NCBI GenBank assembly: GCA_050013795.1
Contig: JBEKEO010000076.1
Location: 1 to 12,710, forward strand
DNA from: CAWHOW01 sp050013795
GTDB taxonomy: Bacteria > Bacteroidota > Bacteroidia > Bacteroidales > CG2-30-32-10
Length of the DNA: 12,710 nt
Reading direction: 5' to 3'
Shown one piece after another: positions 1 to 6,964 of the stretch. Within the stretch, counting starts at the first letter, position 1; every line of letters starts with the position of its first letter. The translations under genes and the position numbers were made by a program. The notes beneath the pieces were generated by a model. That model ran no database searches. It was given only the letters and a program-made list of their open reading frames with translations, and was not told the origin of the DNA.

Positions 1-52
1 TACATTGAAGAAATCAACATTATAGCTTTAACAATGGCATTAATATGTAACA

Positions 53-86
53 AAGAAGGCTGCTTGGTGATAAAAGCAGCCTTCTT
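53..86 (-). terminator. Hairpin terminator after the membrane-protein gene
   Basis: A perfect 13-bp inverted repeat (53-65 paired with 74-86, 8-nt loop) starts 18 bp beyond the stop codon of the minus-strand gene at 104-586. On the minus strand the stem is preceded by an A/T run and followed by a T-rich stretch. The structure is nearly symmetrical, so it could also end a plus-strand transcript arriving from the left of the window. Confidence 0.75.
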
Positions 87-103
87 AAAAAATAATAAAG
101 CTA

Positions 104-586
104 TTAGCTCATGTGTTTCAGGTTCAGGCCGTACAGGATAATAAAAGCAATGGGAAAGATGAAGCTTATTACCAGTCCCATCATATATAATGAGGCAAAC
201 ATTTCGCCAAAGCCCGAATGTCCGTATAAAGAAAGGGAGACAACCGGAGGTGCAATTTCTCCTACTATATAAATAAAGTATCCTGTTTTCATGAGTTTCC
301 ACATCATAATCACTCCGGCAAGGCATACAAGGGCAGCAATAATGCCAATAATACCCGTGATATGCTGCATCCGGATATATTCATCCTGGTTGTCGATGAT
401 TTTGCCAAAAACGGAATTGCTATGCTGCATAAACATCATTGATCTGCCTGATGCATTAATCAGAATATTTACCAAAGCACCGAAAAAGGCAAAGCCAATA
501 CCCACATAACTTAATATGCAAAGTACAGTAAGAAATTCAGGCCTTTTTTTAGTAACCGGCAAGGAGTTACTACCTTGTTCTTCCAT
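104..586 (-). CDS. Small integral membrane protein, four predicted helices, function unknown
   Basis: A 160-residue protein that I cannot assign to a named family. After a short polar N-terminus (about 17 residues) it has four hydrophobic stretches long enough to cross the membrane: roughly residues 18-46, 76-99, 102-122 and 129-156. The loop between the first two (about 47-75) is polar and Met/Gln-rich. There is no signal peptidase site and no catalytic motif, so it is probably an inner-membrane protein. The ATG at 584-586 is the only sensible start. A Bacteroidota-type promoter lies about 43 bp upstream and a hairpin terminator 18 bp downstream, so the gene appears to be monocistronic. The Met-rich loop could bind metal, but nothing else supports that. 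Confidence 0.8.
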   Translation of the reverse strand: MEEQGSNSLPVTKKRPEFLTVLCILSYVGIGFAFFGALVNILINASGRSMMFMQHSNSVFGKIIDNQDEYIRMQHITGIIGIIAALVCLAGVIMMWKLMKTGYFIYIVGEIAPPVVSLSLYGHSGFGEMFASLYMMGLVISFIFPIAFIILYGLNLKHMS

Positions 587-628
587 TTAATTTAAAAATA
601 AGAAATAAGGTATTCGTTTAAAAGGAAA

Positions 629-659
629 CAAATTTAATCGTTAAAACTTAAATTGCAAG
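629..659 (-). promoter_or_regulatory. Bacteroidota-type promoter for the membrane-protein gene
   Basis: Read on the minus strand, 629-636 is TAAATTTG, a full match to the Bacteroidota -7 consensus TAnnTTTG. CTTG at 656-659 lies 19 bp further upstream, one base off the -33 consensus TTTG. This would give a 5' leader of about 35-40 nt before the ATG at 586. Assigned by consensus only. Confidence 0.5.
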
Positions 660-750
660 AGTAGGGAATATTTTTTTGTTAACACTTAATTTAACAAATG
701 AGAGAATTATAAATGTTTAAATTTATTTCTCCTTATACTCCATCCCTCTT

Positions 751-778
751 TCCCTTCCCCTACGAGTAAGGGAAGGGA
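751..778. repeat. 9-bp perfect inverted repeat within a C/G-skewed tract
   Basis: TCCCTTCCC at 751-759 pairs exactly with GGGAAGGGA at 770-778 around a 10-nt loop. The surrounding tract (about 731-785) is rich in C/T and then G/A and much more GC-rich than its neighbours. It has no T-run, so it does not look like a terminator. It resembles the short palindromic elements scattered between genes in many Bacteroidota genomes, but copy number cannot be judged from this window. Confidence 0.55.
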
Positions 779-821
779 CGGTGACGAAAAATAGTTATAA
801 TTGGAGTTGAAATATGCTAAT

Positions 822-853
822 AAAAAGAGGTTACTGATTAGTAACCTCTTTTT
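822..853 (-). terminator. Strong terminator, probably for the ammonia-lyase gene
   Basis: A perfect 13-bp stem (822-834 with 841-853) has a 6-nt loop and carries A5 on one side and T5 on the other, so it can work in either direction. The nearest gene that needs one is the ammonia-lyase gene, whose stop codon is about 107 bp away on the minus strand. That puts the palindromic repeat pieces at 869-932 inside its 3' untranslated region. Confidence 0.75.
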
Positions 854-861
854 ATTTATTA

Positions 862-950
862 AATATTTGGGCTAAAGCCCTTGTTTATCCGTATTGTTAA
901 CCCACGACCTAAACCCTTCGACAAGCTCAGGGCTTCGGTTGGCAATAAAA
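862..950. repeat. Composite cluster of short palindromic repeat-like elements
   Basis: Two palindromic units sit back to back between the ammonia-lyase gene and its terminator. At 869-880 is GGGCTAAAGCCC, with 5-bp arms. At 914-932 is a 19-bp element beginning CCCTTCGACAAG and ending CTCAGGG, with short complementary ends. Both resemble motifs I recall as frequent intergenic repeats in Bacteroidota and other environmental bacteria. Before the second unit stands CCCACGACC-TAAA (901-913), which looks like the left arm and loop of a third palindrome. Its expected right arm is missing, and GGTTGGC (937-943) is only a partial match. Repeat status rests on recall of the motifs, not on copies in this window. 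Confidence 0.5.
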
Positions 951-959
951 GGAAGATTA

Positions 960-2498
960 TTATTCTAAACTTCCTACTACTTTTTCAACTTCCGTAAGGA
1001 TTTCACAGGATTTTACAAGGGCTTTCATTGCATTATGATCGGAGAATAGAGGACGATCGATATCAAGATATTCAACATGTTTCCTGATGACTTCGCGGGC
1101 TTTTTGAGTTCCATTACCATATTTATAAGGAGTTTCGAGCTTTTCGCGAAGATCGAGAGCTTGTGCGGCGGCCATTAACTCAATGCCTATTACGCCATAA
1201 CCATTATCTAGTATCTGGAAGTTCTTAAGGGCTGTATTCATTCCCATTGAAACAAAGTCTTCCTGATCGGCAGCGGCAGGGATGCTTTGAATGCTTGCAG
1301 GCATTGAAAGTATCCTTTGTTCAACTATCTGCATATCGGCAGTGTACTGGCTTAACATTAAACCTGAGAACATACCTGCGCCCTTTGTTAAGAAAGGAGG
1401 TAATCCGATGCTTAAAGCGGGGTTGTTCAAACGGTTCATTCGCCTTTCGGAAAGAACAGAAACCATAGTAACCACAGCGCCTACCATATCCATAGGAACA
1501 GATACGGGTGAACCCTGGAAGTTAGCTCCTGAAAGCTGAACATTTTGATCGGGGAAGAAGATAGGGTTATCGCCAACACCGTTCATTTCAATTTCAACCT
1601 GTTTGCGTGCATAAACAACCTGGTCGTGGGCAGAGCCGATAACTGCTGGAGTTGAACGCATGGAGTATGCATCCTGAACTTTTACTTTTAATTTGTTTTC
1701 TGCAAGGTCGCCACCACTGCATACTTTATGAATAGCTTTTGCACTCCTGATTCCACCGGGGAATCCGCGAGCTTCCAAAAGACGAAGGTCGTAAGGTTTC
1801 AGGTTAGCTTTTAATCCTTCGAGTGACATTGCACAAGCGATTTCAGCTTGTTTGAGCCAGTTGTTAGTATCAAACAACATCAGAGCGCTCATTCCAGTTA
1901 GGAAGTTGGAACCATTGATGGCTGCAAGTCCGTCGCGAGCTTCTAAGCCGGGTATTGGAATTCCTTCTTTTTCGAAAGCTTCTCGTGTAGGAACCCATGC
2001 ATTTTTGTAAAACACTTTATTCTCGCCCATCATGCAAAGTGCAATCTGCGACATAGGGGCAAGGTCGCCACAAGCGCCAACAGAACCTTTTTCGCATACA
2101 TAGGGAGTGATGCCATGATTAAGCATGTTTACGAAAGTCTGTGTTATTTCAACACGGCAGCCTGAATTACCATGTGCATGAACATTAGCACGAAGCAACA
2201 TTGCTGCACGAACATGATCAACAGGGGCTGCTTCGCCGATGCCAGCCGAATGGTTATACACTAAATATTTCTGGAAATCCTTTACCTGGTCATCGTTCAG
2301 AACTATCTCTGAAAACTCACCGATACCGGTATTAACACCGTACATAATTTCCTTAGCAATGATCTTCTTTTCGAGCATTGCACGGCATTTATTGATGCGC
2401 TCAATGGCATCTTTATGCAGTTCAACTTTTTCGCCATGGCGGGCTACTTTTACTAAATCTTCAATGGTAAGGCCAGCGCCTTTTATTACTACTGTCAT
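960..2498 (-). CDS. hutH: Histidine ammonia-lyase-type MIO enzyme with an Ala-Cys-Gly cofactor triad
   Basis: Histidine ammonia-lyase eliminates ammonia from L-histidine to give urocanate in the cytosol. The 512-residue length fits the family (about 510). The key residues match Pseudomonas putida HAL closely: Tyr53 in YGVNTGIG, His83, Asn195 in INGS, Gln275, Tyr278 and Arg281, Phe327, and Glu413 in the QED motif. His83 and the glutamate favour histidine over phenylalanine or tyrosine. The self-forming MIO cofactor normally comes from Ala-Ser-Gly, but here residues 142-144 are Ala-Cys-Gly in the context GSVGACGDLAP. No hutU, hutI or hutG gene is nearby. AGGAG at 2508-2512, 9 nt before the ATG, fixes the start. 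Another aromatic-amino-acid lyase or an aminomutase remains possible. The family assignment is firm; the substrate is an inference. Confidence 0.88.
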   Translation of the reverse strand: MTVVIKGAGLTIEDLVKVARHGEKVELHKDAIERINKCRAMLEKKIIAKEIMYGVNTGIGEFSEIVLNDDQVKDFQKYLVYNHSAGIGEAAPVDHVRAAMLLRANVHAHGNSGCRVEITQTFVNMLNHGITPYVCEKGSVGACGDLAPMSQIALCMMGENKVFYKNAWVPTREAFEKEGIPIPGLEARDGLAAINGSNFLTGMSALMLFDTNNWLKQAEIACAMSLEGLKANLKPYDLRLLEARGFPGGIRSAKAIHKVCSGGDLAENKLKVKVQDAYSMRSTPAVIGSAHDQVVYARKQVEIEMNGVGDNPIFFPDQNVQLSGANFQGSPVSVPMDMVGAVVTMVSVLSERRMNRLNNPALSIGLPPFLTKGAGMFSGLMLSQYTADMQIVEQRILSMPASIQSIPAAADQEDFVSMGMNTALKNFQILDNGYGVIGIELMAAAQALDLREKLETPYKYGNGTQKAREVIRKHVEYLDIDRPLFSDHNAMKALVKSCEILTEVEKVVGSLE

Positions 2499-2507
2499 AG
2501 TTTTAAT

Positions 2508-2512
2508 CTCCT
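2508..2512 (-). promoter_or_regulatory. Shine-Dalgarno site of the ammonia-lyase gene
   Basis: AGGAG on the minus strand lies 9 nt before the ATG at 2498. Clear Shine-Dalgarno sites are uncommon in Bacteroidota, and I see no comparable one before several other genes in this window. Confidence 0.6.
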
Positions 2513-2666
2513 ATAAATGATTTATAAATGAAAAATAAATTGAATGAAATAAAATTGGAATTGCCTTGATGATAACAAGGACAACGAAATGGGAATGCTA
2601 ATAAACTAGAGTGAGGTACGGCAGATCTTTATTTTATAATGTATATTCCAATTGTACATATGGAAA

Positions 2667-4088
2667 TTATTTCTGCGAATTTATGAAATTTATAATTTCA
2701 GGCAAAGTATTTTTAATTTGTTCGCCGGTTTGCATGTTTTTAAGTGTAATAAGGCCAGAATTCATTTCATCTGTCCCAACTATGGCAACGAAAGGAATGT
2801 TGTTGGCATTGGCATAATCGAGTTGCTTTTTCATTTTTGCAGATGAAGGATATAACTCGGTGCGAATTCCTTTTTTTCTTGCTTCAGCAACCAAAGGAAT
2901 ACAATATTTTTCTTCTGCGGCACCGAAATTCACAAAGAGAATTTGAGTTGTAGCACTTGAATTCTCAGGGAATAGGTTGAGTTCATTAAGGACATCATAA
3001 ATCCTATCGGCACCGAAAGAAATACCAACACCTGAAACATCTGGCAAACCGAAAATACCTGTAAGATCATCATAACGACCGCCACCGGCAATGCTACCGA
3101 TGGATGCATCCTTAGCTTTCACTTCGAAAATAGCGCCGGTATAGTAATTAAGTCCGCGGGCAAGGGTCAAATCAAATTCAACATTTGATGAAACAGAAGT
3201 GTTCTTTATATAATTGAAAACAGTTTCCATTTCAGCTATTCCTTTTAGTCCAATTTCGGAAGAAGAAAGTATTTTCTTTAGCTCGGCAAGCTTGAAGGTG
3301 GAATCGCCTTTAAGGAAAATAATGGGTTGAAGCGTTTGAATGGCTTCAATTGACAAACCTTTTTCAGTAAGTTCTTTGTTAACGCCATCAATTCCTATTT
3401 TATCATATTTGTCAATAGCAACAGTTATATCTATTATTTTCTCTGCTTCTCCAATCACTTCGGCAATACCAGTAAGAATCTTGCGATTGTTCAGTTTAAT
3501 GGTAACTGCCACGTTAAGCTTTGTAAAAATATCATCTACTATCTGGATAAGCTCTACTTCATTTAATAAAGAATCGCTTCCTATAACATCCACATCGCAC
3601 TGATAAAATTCACGGTAACGACCTTTCTGCGGACGGTCGGCTCGCCATACAGGCTGAATCTGATAACGTTTGAAAGGAAAAGTGATCTCATTCTGATGCA
3701 TTACAACGAAGCGTGCAAAAGGAACGGTGAGGTCGTAACGTAATCCTTTTTCAAAAGAATCATTAATATATTCTATTGTTTTATTATTAATTAATGTTTC
3801 AATAGCAATACCTTTAATATTATCAGAGGTATGCTCGAAAAAATACTTTTTAATATTTTCAAGTCTTATTTCACGAGTATTAATAATTTTATAAAGTAGC
3901 TTGTCTCCTTCTTCCCCATATTTCCCAAGCAATGTGGAAAGGTTTTCCATAGCAGGAGTTTCGATGGGTTTGAATCCATATAGCTGAAACACCGAACGGA
4001 TGGTATCGAAAATATAATTGCGGCGAACCATTTCGTTTACTCCGAAATCGCGTGTTCCTTTAGGAATGGAAGGTTTAAAAGATGCCAT
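2667..4088 (-). CDS. hisS: Histidine-tRNA ligase
   Basis: A class II aminoacyl-tRNA synthetase that charges tRNA-His in the cytosol. Motif 2 is seen around residues 140-165 (KRYQIQPVWRADRPQKGRYR, followed by EFYQCD). The histidine-specific motif LARGLNYYTG lies at 309-318, and motif 3 around 335-362 (GGGRYDDL, then GISFGADR). The C-terminal part, from about 383, looks like the usual alpha/beta anticodon-binding domain. At 473 residues it is longer than the roughly 420-residue E. coli type. Much of the extra length lies at about 71-115, before the GLRYDLTVPFAR segment, an insertion I associate with Bacteroidota HisRS. The gene starts 60 bp after the cupin gene, which leaves room for its own promoter. 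A TATTTTTG box at 4107-4114 would serve, but no matching -33 box is present. Confidence 0.97.
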   Translation of the reverse strand: MASFKPSIPKGTRDFGVNEMVRRNYIFDTIRSVFQLYGFKPIETPAMENLSTLLGKYGEEGDKLLYKIINTREIRLENIKKYFFEHTSDNIKGIAIETLINNKTIEYINDSFEKGLRYDLTVPFARFVVMHQNEITFPFKRYQIQPVWRADRPQKGRYREFYQCDVDVIGSDSLLNEVELIQIVDDIFTKLNVAVTIKLNNRKILTGIAEVIGEAEKIIDITVAIDKYDKIGIDGVNKELTEKGLSIEAIQTLQPIIFLKGDSTFKLAELKKILSSSEIGLKGIAEMETVFNYIKNTSVSSNVEFDLTLARGLNYYTGAIFEVKAKDASIGSIAGGGRYDDLTGIFGLPDVSGVGISFGADRIYDVLNELNLFPENSSATTQILFVNFGAAEEKYCIPLVAEARKKGIRTELYPSSAKMKKQLDYANANNIPFVAIVGTDEMNSGLITLKNMQTGEQIKNTLPEIINFINSQK

Positions 4089-4106
4089 TACAGATTGTTT
4101 TCAAAG

Positions 4107-4114
4107 CAAAAATA
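4107..4114 (-). promoter_or_regulatory. Possible -7 box for hisS
   Basis: On the minus strand this reads TATTTTTG, matching TAnnTTTG, 18 bp before the hisS ATG. No TTTG is found at the expected 19-21 bp further upstream; the nearest is 30 bp away. It is therefore a weak candidate, and hisS may instead be read from genes upstream. Confidence 0.25.
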
Positions 4115-4148
4115 GTGAAATTCATTGTATATGGATGATAAATACAAA

Positions 4149-4616
4149 CTATAAAATCTTTTCAAGAGTTTCATTCATAAATTTTCCTGCATCTTCTGAA
4201 CCTTCTTCAGGTGACCAGTCAGCAAAAACCTTATCGGTAACGGGGTCATATGGTCCATCTTTAATCTCATAATAAACGGAACCTTCTTTGAGAGAAATAA
4301 CAGTATGCCAAGAAGCAGGAATTATCTCTGCAGCATAGTTTCCTTTAGCAGCATCAAGTACAATATGATCGGAAATTGCACCTTTGTCATCAAATTCAAC
4401 AATTGCCATACTTCCTTTAAGAATGATAAAAACTTCTCTTTTATCAGGGTTAATATGTTTATGGGGACGAACATAAGAACCCGGCTCAACTGCATTCAAC
4501 ATGCGCTGAAGAGGATCGGATTCTTCAGAATGAAAGTTGTGATTCTTTCTTTTTCTAACAGAAGTTGAGGCTTCTGCAGATAATGATTTCAATAAGTCGT
4601 TGGTGGCTTTAATCAT
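4149..4616 (-). CDS. WbuC-family cupin-fold metalloprotein
   Basis: A 155-residue single-domain cupin. The first cupin motif is visible as Gly46, then His52, His54 and Glu61 (RPHKHINPDKREVFIILKG). The second motif follows as IPASWHTVISL, with His104. These are the expected metal ligands. The C-terminal GPYDPVTDKVFADWSPEEG is typical of WbuC-like proteins, which often accompany surface polysaccharide genes; their reaction is not established to my knowledge. No polysaccharide genes are nearby. Its ATG overlaps the stop codon of the upstream DNA-repair methyltransferase gene by one base (TGATG), so the two are almost certainly cotranscribed and translationally coupled. A sugar-nucleotide or general metabolite role is possible, but the sequence does not decide it. 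Confidence 0.85.
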   Translation of the reverse strand: MIKATNDLLKSLSAEASTSVRKRKNHNFHSEESDPLQRMLNAVEPGSYVRPHKHINPDKREVFIILKGSMAIVEFDDKGAISDHIVLDAAKGNYAAEIIPASWHTVISLKEGSVYYEIKDGPYDPVTDKVFADWSPEEGSEDAGKFMNETLEKIL

Positions 4617-5086
4617 CAGAACAATTCCCCTTGTACATCTTTTTGTTCAAAATTCAGCAACCATTTCTTTCTCCATAAACCGCCTGCATAACCGACAAGT
4701 TTACCATCACTACCAATAACACGATGGCAAGGAATGATAATAGCAATGGGATTCTTACCGTTGGCATGTCCAACAGCCCTTACCGCTTCCTTATCGCCGA
4801 GTTTCTTTGCAATGTCATTGTACGTAACAGTTTTCCCGTAAGGAATTTTCAGTAATTCATTCCAAACTTTCTTCTGGAATTCGGTTCCTTCAACATCCAG
4901 TTTAAGGTTGAAGGATTTTCTTTTCCCATTGAAATAATCATTGAGTTGACTGACGCATTCGCGCAGGCAGGGAGGATTTTCAATAACATTGTCAACATTT
5001 GCCACGAATGATACAGACGCTATGCCCTTTTCGCTTCCGCTTATTTCAAGCAGACCGATAGGCGCAAGAAAATATGTTTTTTCCAT
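4616..5086 (-). CDS. ogt: Methylated-DNA--protein-cysteine S-methyltransferase (O6-alkylguanine repair)
   Basis: A suicidal DNA-repair protein that moves alkyl groups from O6-alkylguanine (and O4-alkylthymine) onto its own cysteine. The acceptor Cys120 lies in the hallmark motif PCHRVIG. The arginine finger is Arg103 in VRAVGHANGKNP, and the DNA-binding helix-turn-helix is around residues 82-106 (YGKTVTYNDIAKKLG). At 156 residues it is a short Ogt/MGMT type with a reduced N-terminal domain and no Ada regulatory part. It begins 48 bp after the LOG gene and ends inside the start codon of the cupin gene. No Ada-box or damage-responsive regulator is visible nearby, so constitutive expression is likely. 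Confidence 0.96.
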   Translation of the reverse strand: MEKTYFLAPIGLLEISGSEKGIASVSFVANVDNVIENPPCLRECVSQLNDYFNGKRKSFNLKLDVEGTEFQKKVWNELLKIPYGKTVTYNDIAKKLGDKEAVRAVGHANGKNPIAIIIPCHRVIGSDGKLVGYAGGLWRKKWLLNFEQKDVQGELF

Positions 5087-5134
5087 ATTGGGAAATTTTG
5101 TTTCAGAGGGGAAAGGTACAAAGAAAAGTTGAAA

Positions 5135-5710
5135 TTAATACCATTTCCCTATTTCCACTTTTTGGTATTCTTTCAGTTTTTTTAGAAGAAGGATTTCATT
5201 TTCATCAGAAAGAAGCATACTGCGGTGTTCAGGGCGAAGCAACTTTTCGGTAACGGAGTGATCAAGCTGCTTAATGTAATTGTCGAAATAGCCTTTGATA
5301 TTAAGCAAACCGCAAGGCTTATCAATAAGACTAAGCTGATTTAGAGATAAGACTTCGGTGATCTCGTCAAGTGTGCCATAACCTCCCGGCAATGCGATAA
5401 AGGCATCCGACATTTCTATCATCATGGCTTTGCGGTCGGTCATTTCTTTTACTACATTTAGTTCGCTAAGTCCATTGTGAGTAATACCTTTATTAAAAAG
5501 GTATTCGGTAATGACACCGATCACATGACCGCCTTCATTCAAAGTTGCATCTGCAATAACCCCCATAAGTCCAAGGTGGCTGCCGCCAAAAACAAGATTA
5601 ATATTTTCTTTGGCTAGAACTTTTCCAAGCGCTATTGCTTTTTCCTTATAAATAATGTCGTTTCCAAGACTGGAACCGCAAAAGATACAAATTGAATTTA
5701 GTGTTTTCAA
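5135..5710 (-). CDS. LOG-family nucleoside 5'-monophosphate phosphoribohydrolase, TTG start
   Basis: A Rossmann-fold protein of the LOG ("lonely guy") family. Members cleave the ribose-phosphate from cytokinin riboside monophosphates and, in bacteria, from ordinary nucleotides such as AMP. The N-terminal FCGSSLG is at residues 10-16, GGSHLGLMG at 42-50, the catalytic Arg93-Lys94 pair in EMTDRKAMM, and the signature PGGYGTLDE at 108-116. The length of 191 residues is normal. No ATG precedes the conserved N-terminus; the codon at 5708-5710 is TTG and puts the conserved ICIFCGSS at the usual distance from the start, so TTG is the best start. The gene begins 41 bp after the exported protein gene and is followed 48 bp later by ogt. 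The substrate cannot be told from sequence. Confidence 0.92.
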   Translation of the reverse strand: MKTLNSICIFCGSSLGNDIIYKEKAIALGKVLAKENINLVFGGSHLGLMGVIADATLNEGGHVIGVITEYLFNKGITHNGLSELNVVKEMTDRKAMMIEMSDAFIALPGGYGTLDEITEVLSLNQLSLIDKPCGLLNIKGYFDNYIKQLDHSVTEKLLRPEHRSMLLSDENEILLLKKLKEYQKVEIGKWY

Positions 5711-5751
5711 AACAATAATCTTTGAAGGTTTTTCTTGTTTAAATAAAATTG

Positions 5752-6828
5752 TTATTCTTCATAAATAAAGATCAGATCTTTAATGTCGGAAGGCATGCAG
5801 TTTTTGGGTTGTGCAAAAGCGACAGGCTTTTTTATCTGTCCTTTTTCTTCCATAATATCCAGTATGTCCCACATTATTTCATGATATAAAATAATAATGG
5901 CGTCGGATTTGGATTTAATGTGGAATTTGTTCAAAACAGTTGAGAAATCTATATTCTTAATCAAATAATCAGAAATAATATTGGCAATATTCTGCGAAAG
6001 GACATTTATTTTATCTGCAGTATCTTTTTTGATTACCGGAAACTTTATTTTCCCGGATGGTTTGCATAAGTCGTAATTCAATAAGAGGCTTTTAATTGAA
6101 GTATCTGTAATTATTACATTCTTTTTATAATCTTTAAGTATGGCTTCCATAACATTATTATCAATATCTGATAAGGACACGCCTGAATAATCGCTCCAAT
6201 TGATGGCTATATTCAAATTCTCAAAAGAGGAGCTATTGGTTCCGCAATCGAATTTTCTCTTATCATGCAAAAACCATACTGTTCCGTCCCATAAGGGGAT
6301 TTCAACTGTGATCTTTTGTTGGGGAATGGCATTTACGGCTTCGAGTTTTTGCCAAACCAAGTTATCCATAACATAGGAAAAGAATAGGGTATAGGTATTC
6401 CTTTCAAAACCTTGTTCTTTTAATTTGTTGGAGAAAGAAAAGTAATCGTTATGTATCTGAAGGACGATTTTAGCGGCTATATCTTTTGTAAGTGACCTGA
6501 TTTCGGAGGACTCTTTGGAGTTTAGAATGGTTATAAGGGAGTAATATTTTCCGTCCTGCTTTTTAATAAAATTAATGGCCTGCAACACATCGAGCTGTTT
6601 TTGCGAATATTTTATCCCGGATTTATCCAACTCATCAGAGGTTTTGCCATCTTTCAGGGCTAAAAGCAGATCCCAGTTATTGCCGGTTTCAATAATATCC
6701 CTGGGATTAGCACCGATAAGGGTACAATAGCATATATACTCATAATCTTTTATGTTGTTTTGCGATAAAACGGCATTGCACGCCATGGCAAGCAATAAAA
6801 CAATCAAGATCTTTATTCTTATATTCAT
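5752..6828 (-). CDS. Exported protein of unknown function with two similar winged-helix-like modules
   Basis: A 358-residue protein from the preferred ATG at 6826-6828. A start eight codons earlier (6852) would put polar residues ahead of the signal peptide. Residues 1-23 form a signal peptide (basic start, hydrophobic ILIVLLLAMA, ending VLSQ), so it is exported, probably to the periplasm. It is not an obvious lipoprotein, since the only Cys in the signal lies in ACNA. I do not recognise the family. A first module (about 44-170) has a helix-turn-helix-like part, a wing-like DGKYYSLITI and a helical LTKDIAAKIV. A second region (about 220-335) repeats the order with SGKIKFPVI and LSQNIANII, and each module ends with a helix containing a Trp (159 and 320). 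Between them is a Trp/Cys-containing stretch (HDKRKFDCGT). It precedes the LOG gene by 41 bp. Confidence 0.8.
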   Translation of the reverse strand: MNIRIKILIVLLLAMACNAVLSQNNIKDYEYICYCTLIGANPRDIIETGNNWDLLLALKDGKTSDELDKSGIKYSQKQLDVLQAINFIKKQDGKYYSLITILNSKESSEIRSLTKDIAAKIVLQIHNDYFSFSNKLKEQGFERNTYTLFFSYVMDNLVWQKLEAVNAIPQQKITVEIPLWDGTVWFLHDKRKFDCGTNSSSFENLNIAINWSDYSGVSLSDIDNNVMEAILKDYKKNVIITDTSIKSLLLNYDLCKPSGKIKFPVIKKDTADKINVLSQNIANIISDYLIKNIDFSTVLNKFHIKSKSDAIIILYHEIMWDILDIMEEKGQIKKPVAFAQPKNCMPSDIKDLIFIYEE

Positions 6829-6964
6829 TGTATAAATTAGTTTAGTTACCATTTTTGTTTATGCAGTATTTTTCTTCAATTTCTGCCAAATCTCTTTGCA
6901 ATAATATATATTTCCCCTCTATTGGAAGCGCAAATTATCGAAAAAGTTTAACAGAAAAGCTGGT

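Larger units (their letters stand above)
587..959. other. Intergenic region without genes
   Basis: Besides the promoter, hairpin, terminator and repeat cluster listed separately, I see no coding frame of note in these 373 bases. The region is a patchwork of AT-rich unique sequence and GC-richer palindromic pieces. Confidence 0.6.

Noticed and set aside
1..141. Plus-strand open frame entering from the left edge
   Set aside because: It passes through a strong terminator hairpin and into the antisense of the membrane-protein gene; its codons look random.
1247..1539. Plus-strand open frames inside the ammonia-lyase gene
   Set aside because: They are antisense shadows of a conserved enzyme gene and their products show no domain features.
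2646..2665. Hairpin just after the hisS stop codon as a terminator
   Set aside because: The stem is only 5 bp with a 10-nt loop and no T-run follows it on the minus strand.
960..4088. Functional link between histidine ammonia-lyase and histidyl-tRNA synthetase, or a hut operon
   Set aside because: No other hut gene is present, 168 bp separate the two, and the lyase has its own ribosome-binding site and terminator. The shared amino acid is probably coincidence.
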